A stretch of DNA of 45,229 nt from Pseudomonadota bacterium (GTDB taxonomy: Bacteria; Pseudomonadota; Gammaproteobacteria; Burkholderiales; UBA9220). The notes below the pieces were generated by a model. The model did no database searches. It worked only from the letters and a program-made list of their open reading frames with translations, and had not been told where the DNA came from. The position numbers were made by a program, and so were the translations under genes. Below, piece by piece: positions 19,533-26,363 of the stretch. The stretch is taken from the NCBI GenBank assembly GCA_021845865.1, contig JAJZVC010000023.1:1-45229 (forward strand), given 5' to 3'. How positions within the stretch are numbered: position 1 is the first letter of the stretch; each line of letters opens with the position of its first letter.

Positions 19533-19561
19533 AGTATATGCCGCTCCCTTCCCCGGCGCAA
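19533..19561 (-). promoter_or_regulatory. Sigma-70-like promoter of the bEBP gene, implying a leaderless mRNA
   Basis: On the minus strand TTGCGC (19556-19561), a 17-bp spacer and TATACT (19533-19538) form a good sigma-70 match. The expected start point, about 7 nt past the -10, falls at or next to the A of the ATG at 19525. If this promoter is used the message would have almost no 5' leader. Confidence 0.45.
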
Positions 19562-19580
19562 TCGCAAAACCCTGTTTTGG

Positions 19581-19625
19581 GTGTGGCATTTCGCACGCCA
19601 TGGGCTTTTCGCACATGGGTGAAAT
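19581..19625. promoter_or_regulatory. Candidate activator-binding sites (UAS) upstream of the first TonB receptor gene
   Basis: Site 1, GTGTGGCATTTCGCACGCC (19581-19599), matches 16 of 19 positions of an element upstream of the second receptor gene (26226-26244). Site 2 is an imperfect dyad TTTCGCACATGGGTGAAA (19607-19624) sharing TTTCGCAC with site 1. Both sit 35-80 bp upstream of the -24 element, a normal distance for sigma-54 activator sites. An AT-rich stretch follows (19621-19646). Confidence 0.55.
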
Positions 19626-19658
19626 TACTAAACCGCTGATTTTTAGTCCCCTCGGGCG

Positions 19659-19674
19659 TGGCATGGCGCTTGCA
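19659..19674 (+). promoter_or_regulatory. Sigma-54 (-24/-12) promoter of the TonB/metal operon
   Basis: TGGCATGGCGCTTGCA matches the sigma-54 consensus TGGCACG-N4-TTGCA at every position but one (T for C at the sixth). The invariant GG and GC are correctly spaced. Transcription would begin near 19686, about 40 nt before the receptor start codon. Confidence 0.8.
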
Positions 19675-19724
19675 ACCAGGGCGTCGTTGTTCAAATAACG
19701 ATAACGTTTTCTGGGGAAGGAACC

Positions 19725-21986
19725 ATGATCAAGAGGATGAAAATGCGGCCGCTGGCGGCGGCCTGTCTATTGCTGGCGGGAAACGGGGTCTGGGCGGAGG
19801 ATGCGGCGCGCCTGGACGAGGTGACGGTGACCTCCACCACCATCGACGACCGCTTCGATTCGAAGCGGGACGAGCCCTCCAATATCAGCGTCATCAGCGG
19901 CAAGACGGTGGACGAGGCCCACATCCAGAACGCCATCCAGGTGCTGCAGAGCATTCCCGGCGTGACGGCGGACTTGAGCAGCGGCGACGAGATCAAGATC
20001 AAGCTGCGGGGCATCGAGAACCAGCGCTACATGGGCGAAAAGCCCGGCGTGGCCATCGTCATCGACGGGGTGCCGGTGTTCGAGCGCACCGGCAAGGTGA
20101 ACATCGACCTGGATAATATCGAGTCCATCAAGGTCATCAAGGGCGGCGCCTCCTACCTCTTCGGCGAGGACGCCCTGTCCGGGGCGGTGATCATCACCAC
20201 CAAGCGCGGCGCCAAGTACGCCGGCCTGACCCTGGGGGGCGAGGCGGGGTCCTTCGGCTACCGCAAGCAGCTTGGCCGCGTCGGCTTTTCCGGCGAGAAG
20301 GGCAGCGGCCACCTCCAGATCACCAGCCGGGAGGCGGACGACTACTATTTCCAGTCCGCCTACAAGACCGATTACATCGACGGCAACTTCAACCTCTACC
20401 TCAGCGACACCAGCGACCTGACCTTCGGCTTCGAGAAGTCGGACCGGGCCAAGGACAAGCACGGTTCGGTAAAGGGGGCCACCCAGGCGGAACTGGACCC
20501 CCAGGGCGTCCTGGGCCGGGACTACACCCGCAAGTACGACGTGGGCCTGCAGAAGCTGAACCTGACTTATTCCAACAACTACGACCCTCGCAGCAACTTC
20601 CTGCTGATGGGCTACGAATACCGGGACCACACCACCTTCTGGTCCGGCCCCCAGTCCCTCTATTCCAACGGTACCTCGGTGCTGCCGACGGACCCCAACT
20701 ACTACGACGCCTATACCACCCTCAACGACTGGCACCAGATCCAGCGGGGGGTGAAGAGCGAATGGCGTTCCTCCACCGGCAGCATGGGCTGGCTGGCGGG
20801 CCTGGACGTGCGCCGCAACGAATACCAGCAGCTCAACAAGGCGGGGGTGGACTACTGCAGCCGCAAGCCTTGTAACGCCACCACCAAGGTTACCGCCGGC
20901 ACGGTGATGACCGACGACACCACCGACGAGAGCATCAACGCCCTGTACGGCGAGGTGAAATTCCGCCCGGCCCAGGACTGGACCCTGACCTTCAACGGCC
21001 GCCACGACAACCTGAGCCTGGACTATGCCGGACGCCCCGGCAAGGACAATGGCAACGTTTCCATCAACCGCTCCAAGTCCTTCAATGCCAATTCCTGGCG
21101 GGCGGGGGCCAACTATGCCGTCAGCCCGGTGATGGACGTTTACGGCAACCTGTCCACCGGCTTCCGCACGCCGACGGTGGACCAGCTCTACCGCGGCACC
21201 CTGTCGCCCTCCAGCGGCAAGACCGCCAATAACGAGAACCTGAAGCCGGAACAGTCCCTCAACATGGAGCTCGGCCTGCGCGCCAAGACCGAGTGGTTCG
21301 GCCTCGGCATGGACGTGGACGCGGCGATCTACCAGATCGACCGCAAGGACTACATCCTGGCGGTCAACGGCCAGTACGCCGGCTCCAGTCCCACCGTCCA
21401 GGAGAAGTACGACAACATCGGCGGCGTGCGCAACCGGGGCTTCGAATTGTCCCTGAAAAGCGACAAGAAACGGGAACTGTCCTTCGATCTGGCCTACAGC
21501 TACATCGACGCCCGCTTCACCCAGTACGACAATTTCTACCTGGTGCTGGGCAGCATCTACGCCACCACCCCGACCATGGTCCATTACAACAACACCGGCA
21601 ACATCGTCCCCCGGGTGCCCAAGCACCAGTTGAACTGGACCGGCCACTGGCAGGCCACCAACCGGCTCCACCTGAGCCTGGAGATGGACGCCAAGTCCTG
21701 GTCCTACGCCGACGAGATCAACCAGGAGAAACTGCCGGGCCGCACCCTGTTCAATCTCCTGGCCAACTACGACCTGAAGGAAAAGGGTCCCCTGGGGGCC
21801 AAGTGGTCCTTCTTCGCCCGGGTGGACAACCTGTTCGACCGCAAGTACTGGGTCACGGCCCGGGGCACCAACGACCAGCCCAACTACATCACCGGCGCCT
21901 ACGACAACGTCTACAACGTCCAGGACTTGTCCATCGTCGTCGGCAAGCCCCGTTACTGGTCCGCCGGCGTCTCGGCGACCTTCTGA
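19725..21986 (+). CDS. TonB-dependent outer-membrane receptor (first, substrate unknown)
   Basis: A 753-aa receptor/transporter. It has a signal peptide (residues 1-25, ending GVWA-ED), a TonB box region (LDEVTVTST), a plug domain with IQVLQSIPGVTADL and VAIVIDGVPVF..., then a 22-strand-type barrel that ends in VSATF with a terminal Phe. Two cysteines in DYCSRKPCNATTK probably form an extracellular loop disulfide. It does not carry the CxxxM copper motif of the second receptor. ATG 19725 has GGGGAAGG upstream. It is first in a compact operon with its own TonB-ExbB-ExbD and periplasmic redox proteins, under a sigma-54 promoter. The substrate is probably a metal or metal chelate, by context only. 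Confidence 0.9.
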   Translation: MIKRMKMRPLAAACLLLAGNGVWAEDAARLDEVTVTSTTIDDRFDSKRDEPSNISVISGKTVDEAHIQNAIQVLQSIPGVTADLSSGDEIKIKLRGIENQRYMGEKPGVAIVIDGVPVFERTGKVNIDLDNIESIKVIKGGASYLFGEDALSGAVIITTKRGAKYAGLTLGGEAGSFGYRKQLGRVGFSGEKGSGHLQITSREADDYYFQSAYKTDYIDGNFNLYLSDTSDLTFGFEKSDRAKDKHGSVKGATQAELDPQGVLGRDYTRKYDVGLQKLNLTYSNNYDPRSNFLLMGYEYRDHTTFWSGPQSLYSNGTSVLPTDPNYYDAYTTLNDWHQIQRGVKSEWRSSTGSMGWLAGLDVRRNEYQQLNKAGVDYCSRKPCNATTKVTAGTVMTDDTTDESINALYGEVKFRPAQDWTLTFNGRHDNLSLDYAGRPGKDNGNVSINRSKSFNANSWRAGANYAVSPVMDVYGNLSTGFRTPTVDQLYRGTLSPSSGKTANNENLKPEQSLNMELGLRAKTEWFGLGMDVDAAIYQIDRKDYILAVNGQYAGSSPTVQEKYDNIGGVRNRGFELSLKSDKKRELSFDLAYSYIDARFTQYDNFYLVLGSIYATTPTMVHYNNTGNIVPRVPKHQLNWTGHWQATNRLHLSLEMDAKSWSYADEINQEKLPGRTLFNLLANYDLKEKGPLGAKWSFFARVDNLFDRKYWVTARGTNDQPNYITGAYDNVYNVQDLSIVVGKPRYWSAGVSATF

Positions 21987-21997
21987 GGAGAATCAGG

Positions 21998-22837
21998 GTG
22001 AAAACTTCCTTGAGTCTGTTGCTCGGCTGTTTCCTGACGTCGGCGGCGTTCGCGGCCGGCCACGACCATGGCGGCGGCGAGCGTGCCGCCAGCGGCCTGC
22101 CTGCCTGGACCCACTACCCCCTGCTGGTTACCGCCCGCGGTGGCGACCGCGGCGGCGTCCGCGTCGCGGCGGCCAACCTGGTGGCGCCGGTGCTCGACGT
22201 CTATGCGCCCAAGAATTGGAGCGGCGAGGGCCACTGGGAACTCCCCTTGTCCGCCGGGGCGGAGGTCAGGCCTTCTCCCGAGGTGGGTAATTACCATTGG
22301 CTGGCGGCCCGGGCCGCCATGCCGGAATACGTGGCGGTGGCCAGCAGCGCCTTCTATTTCGCCAATCCCGGCCCGGCGCCGACAGCCATGCTGGACGCGA
22401 AGAAATCCGAGCTGGAAGTGATTCCCCGGCCCTTGCCACGGGAGCACGCCGGCTACCGGGCCGGGGAGGAGTGGCCGTTCATGGTGCGCTTTCAGGGCGA
22501 GCCCCTGAAGGGGCAGAAACTCGTGCTGGAAACCGCCAACGGCAGCCGCGCCGAATTCGTCACCGACGGCGGGGGCGTGGCGAAAATCCGCTTCCCCGAC
22601 GACTTCAAGCCCGCCAGGAGCGGAGAAGGGGGGCACGGCATGCGCCGCCAGGCGGGATTCGTCCTGGCGGCGGAACACGAGGCCGGCGGGACGGGCTATC
22701 TAACCACCTTCAACTACAGCTACGGCCCCGGCGCCTACGACAACAAGAGCCTGTGGGCCGGCGCCGGCTTCGCCGTCCTGGGAATGGGGATGGCGCTGCC
22801 CCTGCTGCGCCGCCGCAAGGAGAACCAAAATGGCTAA
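21998..22837 (+). CDS. DUF4198 (CbiK/NikK-like) periplasmic protein with C-terminal membrane anchor
   Basis: A 279-aa protein with a signal peptide (residues 1-20, LTSAAFA-AG) whose mature N-terminus is His-rich (GHDHGGGE). The core looks like the DUF4198/COG5266 family of periplasmic proteins tied to nickel or cobalt import: LPREHAGYRAGEEWPFMVRF, then GEPLKGQKLVLETANGSRA and FVTDGGGVAKIRFPDDF. A C-terminal helix (AGAGFAVLGMGMALPLL) followed by RRRKE would anchor it in the inner membrane. The start is GTG 21998 with GAGGAG 7 nt upstream. It overlaps the next gene by 8 nt. I infer it receives or binds the metal brought in by the receptor; which metal is not shown. Confidence 0.8.
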   Translation: MKTSLSLLLGCFLTSAAFAAGHDHGGGERAASGLPAWTHYPLLVTARGGDRGGVRVAAANLVAPVLDVYAPKNWSGEGHWELPLSAGAEVRPSPEVGNYHWLAARAAMPEYVAVASSAFYFANPGPAPTAMLDAKKSELEVIPRPLPREHAGYRAGEEWPFMVRFQGEPLKGQKLVLETANGSRAEFVTDGGGVAKIRFPDDFKPARSGEGGHGMRRQAGFVLAAEHEAGGTGYLTTFNYSYGPGAYDNKSLWAGAGFAVLGMGMALPLLRRRKENQNG

Positions 22838-23867
22838 CTGGCTGAACCTGTCCCGCCTGCGCCTTGGGGTGCAGCTCCTGATGCTGCTGCTGACGGTCTA
22901 CGGCGGCAACCTGGTGGGCTACTACATGGCGGAGAAAATCTCCCAGAACCTGCCCGCCCTGTCCTGCGCCTACGACAAGCAGAACGGCGCCTACTGCGTG
23001 CTGATTCCCCTGCAGCACCAGCTTCACCACCGGGTCGGCGAGGCCCTGGTGCAGCTCCAGGCCTTCGGTTTCAAGGTGCTGTTGCCCCTGGTCTTCACCC
23101 TGCTGTCCTTCTACGCTTTCTTCGCCGTCCTCAACAAGGCCTTTTGCGGCTGGGTCTGCCCCCTGGGAACGGTGCAGGAGCTGCTCTACAAGGCCGGGCG
23201 GGTGCTGAAGCGTCCCCTGCGCCGCTTCGGCGTTGGTAACGTGGGCCGGGTGCGCTGGGTCAAGTGGGCCATGCTGGGCGGCCTGGTGCTGCTGCTGCCC
23301 CTGCTCACCGGCATGGGGATCACCCCCCACTCCCTGGGCAACCCCTACTGCGACGTCTGTCCCTCGCGCCTGGCCACCACCCTCCTCACCGCCAACACCG
23401 AGGAGCTGGCGATCCGCGCCAACGGCGGCATCGAGTTTGCTCTCGGCGCCGTGGCCAATACCCTCTTCGGCTTCGCCCTGGTGGCGTCCCTGGCTTCCCG
23501 TCAGCCCTTCTGCCGCATCTGTCCGATGCTGGCCCTTCATGCCGTGTTCCGCCGCCTGGCTTTCCTGCGCCTGACCAAGGAGCGGCACGAGAAGTGCGAC
23601 AAGTGCGGCATCTGCGCCAAGGCCTGCCCCATGGACATCCACGAAATCCACACCGAGCACGGTCCCAAGGCGTTCCACGAGGACTGCACCCTGTGCGGGC
23701 GCTGCGCCGAGTTCTGCCCCGAGGACGGCGTGATCCGCCTCAAGTTCGGCCCCTGGACCCTGTTCCGTTCCAGCCGGGACTACTACAAGGCCCGGGTAAA
23801 GGTTGATCAGCCGGAGGGGGGGAAGAAAATCACTTTCCATCCCCGGCGGGAGGCGAGTGGTGATTAG
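22830..23867 (+). CDS. NapH/NosR-like membrane polyferredoxin (4Fe-4S)
   Basis: A 345-aa inner-membrane iron-sulfur protein. Four or so hydrophobic segments carry the NapH/NosR/CcoG-type cysteine motifs CGWVCP (C106, C110), CDVCP (C174, C177) and CRICP (C228, C231). A C-terminal cytoplasmic domain has two classical 4Fe-4S sets: C256-C259-C262-C266 and C286-C289-C292-C296, each ending in CP. Such proteins pass electrons from the quinol pool or cytoplasm to periplasmic acceptors. Two more cysteines (C46, C56) lie in a probable periplasmic loop. No nap or nos genes are nearby; instead it is embedded in a TonB metal-uptake operon, so it may reduce the imported metal or a periplasmic thiol system. 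Confidence 0.85.
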   Translation: MANWLNLSRLRLGVQLLMLLLTVYGGNLVGYYMAEKISQNLPALSCAYDKQNGAYCVLIPLQHQLHHRVGEALVQLQAFGFKVLLPLVFTLLSFYAFFAVLNKAFCGWVCPLGTVQELLYKAGRVLKRPLRRFGVGNVGRVRWVKWAMLGGLVLLLPLLTGMGITPHSLGNPYCDVCPSRLATTLLTANTEELAIRANGGIEFALGAVANTLFGFALVASLASRQPFCRICPMLALHAVFRRLAFLRLTKERHEKCDKCGICAKACPMDIHEIHTEHGPKAFHEDCTLCGRCAEFCPEDGVIRLKFGPWTLFRSSRDYYKARVKVDQPEGGKKITFHPRREASGD

Positions 23868-24489
23868 CGCGGTTCCCGCTGGTTTCGCCGGGGTTTGGCT
23901 GCTGGGGCTTTCCGTGGGCCTCACCGCCTGCGTGGCAAGCTGCCTGCCCTTCATGGGCACTTGGATCATGGGCCGCGGCGGCGATGGCAGGGGCGCCTTG
24001 CGGGACACGGCGTCGTTCCTCCTCGGCAAGCTCGCCGCCTATGCCCTGCTCGGGGCCCTGGCCGGGGCCCTGGGCGCCTGGCTGACGCGGGCCCTCGAAA
24101 GCGGCGTCGGCATGGTGTTCATCGGCGGCGCCAGCGTTTGGGCGGGAATCTGGCTGCTCCTGCCGGCGAAGCGCCAGGGATGCGGCACCCGGAAGCTGCC
24201 CCTGCCTCCCTTCGCTCTCGGCTTCGCCCTCAGCCTCACCCCCTGCGCCCCCCTGGCCTCCCTCCTGGCGGTGGGGGCCCTGTCCGGCAGCGCCTGGACC
24301 GGGGCGGGCTATGGCCTGGCCTTCGGCCTCGGCGCCGCCGTCACCCCCCTGCTGCTGATCGCGCCGCTGTTGGGGCGCTTCGGCATGGCCTTGCGAGAGG
24401 GGCGGCCCTGGATGGGGACGTGGCTGAAGCGGGGCGGCGGGGCGGTGCTGATCGCCCTCGGCCTGCGGCGATTGTGGCTGTTGATGTAG
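23860..24489 (+). CDS. CcdA/DsbD-beta-like membrane protein (sulfite-exporter/UreH superfamily)
   Basis: A ~209-aa polytopic protein with about six transmembrane helices. Cysteines are placed as in CcdA/DsbD electron-transfer domains: ACVASCLPF (C24, C28) in the first helix region and LTPCAPLAS (about C129) in a later one. Family databases often label such proteins as sulfite exporter TauE/SafE or UreH-like. I use GTG 23860 with GGGAGG about 6 nt upstream; GTG 23857 is equally possible. It overlaps the polyferredoxin gene by 8 nt. The pairing of the two genes suggests a membrane electron relay from iron-sulfur clusters to periplasmic thiols or metal, which is inference. Confidence 0.75.
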   Translation: MISAVPAGFAGVWLLGLSVGLTACVASCLPFMGTWIMGRGGDGRGALRDTASFLLGKLAAYALLGALAGALGAWLTRALESGVGMVFIGGASVWAGIWLLLPAKRQGCGTRKLPLPPFALGFALSLTPCAPLASLLAVGALSGSAWTGAGYGLAFGLGAAVTPLLLIAPLLGRFGMALREGRPWMGTWLKRGGGAVLIALGLRRLWLLM

Positions 24490-24499
24490 AGGAAGGCGG

Positions 24500-25141
24500 T
24501 TGAAACATCGTACCTGGTACCTCGCCGCTGTCGCGGCGGTGGCGTTGCACGGACTGGGCTGGCTGGCGTTGAACTTCCAGTGGGCGCCCTTCGCCCCGGA
24601 GCGGATGACGTTCAGCATGGTGGAGGCGGAGCTGGCTTTTACGCCGGCGCCCGCGGCGCAGCAGGCGGCGCCCGATCCGTCGCCACAGAAGGAAGAGCGG
24701 CCGCAGAAGCCGGAGGCCAAGCCCCGGCCGGAGTCTCGCCAAGAGGCGGCGCGGCCTGCTCCCGAGGCGCCGGAGGGTAATTCCAAGCCGGCTGCCGCGC
24801 CGCCGCCTTCGGCGGCGACGGAAAGCCGTTCCGGCCCGGCGGGGGAGTCCTTCAGCGAGCCGGTGTTTGCCGCCGCCTATCTCAACAACCCCCCTCCGCC
24901 CTATCCCCTGGTGGCGCGCCGCCGCGGCATCGGCGGGGTGGTGCTGCTGCGGGCGGAAGTGTCGCCGGAGGGGCGCTGCCTCCAGGCCAAGGTGGCGAAA
25001 AGCAGCGGCTTCGGCCCCCTGGATGACGCCGCCCTGGAGGCGGTGAAGAAGTGGCGTTTCGTGCCCGCCAAGCGGGGCGGGCAGGCGGTGTCGGCGTGGG
25101 TGGAGATACCGGTGAATTTCAAATTGGAAGGAGAAAGCTGA
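24500..25141 (+). CDS. tonB: TonB energy-transducing protein (dedicated to the metal operon)
   Basis: A 213-aa TonB: an N-terminal membrane helix (WYLAAVAAVALHGLGWLAL), a long Pro/Lys/Glu/Ala-rich periplasmic spacer (about residues 50-115) and the C-terminal TonB fold (YPLVARRRGIGGVVLLRAEV, then AALEAVKKWRFVPA). It links ExbB/ExbD proton-motive energy to outer-membrane receptors. The start appears to be TTG 24500, preceded by GAGGAAGG; no ATG is available before the membrane helix. exbB follows with no intergenic base. A second TonB-family gene lies at 29.0 kb. Confidence 0.9.
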   Translation: MKHRTWYLAAVAAVALHGLGWLALNFQWAPFAPERMTFSMVEAELAFTPAPAAQQAAPDPSPQKEERPQKPEAKPRPESRQEAARPAPEAPEGNSKPAAAPPPSAATESRSGPAGESFSEPVFAAAYLNNPPPPYPLVARRRGIGGVVLLRAEVSPEGRCLQAKVAKSSGFGPLDDAALEAVKKWRFVPAKRGGQAVSAWVEIPVNFKLEGES

Positions 25142-25798
25142 ATGGACATGGGAACCTCATCCCTGGCGGTGACGGCGGTGCTGTGGATGCTGCTGCTGTT
25201 CTCGGTGGCGTCGTGGACGGTGATTTTCGTCAAGGGCTGGAAGCAGTGGCAACTGGGGCGGGCCAACCGGGTGTTCGCCGAGCGCTTCTGGCATGCCTCG
25301 GACCTGGAAGCCGCCGCCGGCGAAGCCCAGCACCGGGACGCTCCCCTGGCGCGGCTGTGCCTGGCGGGCAGCCGGGAATTGTCGGCGTTGCGGGCCGGGA
25401 CCAACGATTTGGCCCACCGGGGAGAGGTGGGGGACATCCTGGAGCGCACCCTGCGCCAGCAGGTGCAGAAGGAGCAGACGGCCATGGAGAGCGGCTTGAC
25501 GCTGCTGGCCAGCGTCGGCTCCATTTCCCCCTTCGTCGGCCTGTTCGGCACCGTGTGGGGCATCATGCACGCCCTCCAGGACATCGCCAAGAGCGGCTCG
25601 GCGGGCCTGGACGTGGTGGCGGGACCGGTGGGCGAGGCCCTGATCGCCACCGCCCTGGGCATCGCCACCGCCATCCCGGCGGTGCTGGCCTACAACTTCT
25701 TCCTGCGCCGGGTGCGGGTGGGCGTGGCGGAAATGGAGCACTTCGCCGCCGACTTCCTCCACCTGGTGCTGAAAACCGAGCGCAAGGGGGGGCGCTGA
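25142..25798 (+). CDS. exbB: ExbB/TolQ-type proton channel subunit
   Basis: A 218-aa MotA/TolQ/ExbB proton-channel protein with three transmembrane helices: residues ~8-27 (AVTAVLWMLLLFSVASWTVI), and two around GLTLLASVGSISPFVGLFGT and ALIATALGIATAIPAVLAYN. GTVWGIMHALQ is the conserved cytoplasmic turn. It forms the inner-membrane motor with ExbD and TonB. The ATG immediately follows the tonB stop, and the stop overlaps the exbD start by one base. TolQ is the close paralogue, but the tonB neighbour supports ExbB. Confidence 0.92.
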   Translation: MDMGTSSLAVTAVLWMLLLFSVASWTVIFVKGWKQWQLGRANRVFAERFWHASDLEAAAGEAQHRDAPLARLCLAGSRELSALRAGTNDLAHRGEVGDILERTLRQQVQKEQTAMESGLTLLASVGSISPFVGLFGTVWGIMHALQDIAKSGSAGLDVVAGPVGEALIATALGIATAIPAVLAYNFFLRRVRVGVAEMEHFAADFLHLVLKTERKGGR

Positions 25799-26199
25799 TG
25801 GCCTTCAACACCTCTTCCGGCCAGCAGGCCATGAGCGAGATCAACGTCACCCCCCTGGTGGACGTGATGCTGGTGCTGCTGGTGATCTTCATCGTCACCG
25901 CGCCCCTGCTGATGCAGGCGGTGCCGGTGAACCTGCCCAAGACGGGGGCCGCCGCGCCGCTGAAAAAGAGCAAGAGCGTCCAGGTCAGCATCGACGCCAA
26001 GGGATTGGTGTACCTGGACCAGCGCTTGATTCACGCCGAACTCCTGGAGCCGGAATTGAAGCGGATGCAGGCCGACAGCGACCTCAGCGTCCAGCTCCAC
26101 GCCGACGAGGCGGTACCCTACGGGCGGGTGGCGACGGTGATGGCCATCGCCAGCCGCGCCGGGGTGGCCAAGATGGCTTTCGTCACCGTCCCCCGCTGA
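25798..26199 (+). CDS. exbD: ExbD/TolR-type proton channel subunit
   Basis: A 133-aa ExbD protein with a short cytoplasmic N-terminus (SEINVTPLVD), one membrane helix with the essential Asp (VDVMLVLLVIFIVTAPLLM) and a periplasmic domain (VQVSIDAKGLVYLDQRL, then VPYGRVATVMAIASRAGV). It stabilises ExbB and TonB and is needed for proton-driven energy transfer. ATG 25798 overlaps the exbB stop. The gene ends the 6.5-kb contiguous operon; a GC hairpin (GGCGGG at 26201-26206 with CCCGCC at 26219-26224) follows directly but has no T-run. Confidence 0.92.
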   Translation: MAFNTSSGQQAMSEINVTPLVDVMLVLLVIFIVTAPLLMQAVPVNLPKTGAAAPLKKSKSVQVSIDAKGLVYLDQRLIHAELLEPELKRMQADSDLSVQLHADEAVPYGRVATVMAIASRAGVAKMAFVTVPR

Positions 26200-26225
26200 G
26201 GGCGGGCGGGGGATTTGGCCCGCCG

Positions 26226-26244
26226 GTGTGGCATTTGCCACGGC
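26226..26244. promoter_or_regulatory. Candidate activator-binding site (UAS) upstream of the second receptor gene
   Basis: GTGTGGCATTTGCCACGGC contains the perfect dyad GTGGCA-TT-TGCCAC and matches 16 of 19 positions of the element at 19581-19599. It is centred 60 bp upstream of the -24 element, close to the ~69 bp seen at the first promoter. The common spacing and sequence suggest a single activator. Confidence 0.6.
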
Positions 26245-26294
26245 GGCGGAGGCGGTCTGCACCCTAAGGGATTGATGCGCCGTGCCTGTTTCCC

Positions 26295-26310
26295 TGGCAC
26301 GGAAGCTGCA
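26295..26310 (+). promoter_or_regulatory. Sigma-54 (-24/-12) promoter of the copper-type receptor gene
   Basis: TGGCACGGAAGCTGCA fits TGGCACG-N4-TTGCA with one mismatch (C for the first T of the -12 box). The -24 half is perfect. It also forms the right arm of an inverted repeat CGTGCC (26281-26286) / GGCACG (26296-26301), which could be an additional operator. The expected start point is near 26322, about 40 nt before the ATG. Confidence 0.7.
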
Positions 26311-26363
26311 GTAGCCGTTGCCGTTTGTATTTCAGCAACCCACTTTTCATGGAGAGAAAAAGA

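Noticed and set aside
19581-19599. The upstream element as a NifA site (TGT-N10-ACA)
   Set aside because: Both copies read TGT-N10-ACG, one base off, and the real symmetry is GTGGCA-N2-TGCCAC. No nif genes are in the window, so a dedicated activator is the simpler reading, though NifA is not formally excluded.
19767-21671. A 634-codon open frame antisense to the first TonB receptor gene
   Set aside because: It is exactly opposite a receptor with signal peptide, plug and barrel motifs. Its product is a low-complexity His/Val/Gly/Leu-rich sequence typical of antisense frames in GC-rich DNA.
26200-26363. A cobalamin or other riboswitch before the second receptor gene
   Set aside because: I found no conserved riboswitch boxes; the region is explained by a hairpin, the upstream element and the sigma-54 promoter.
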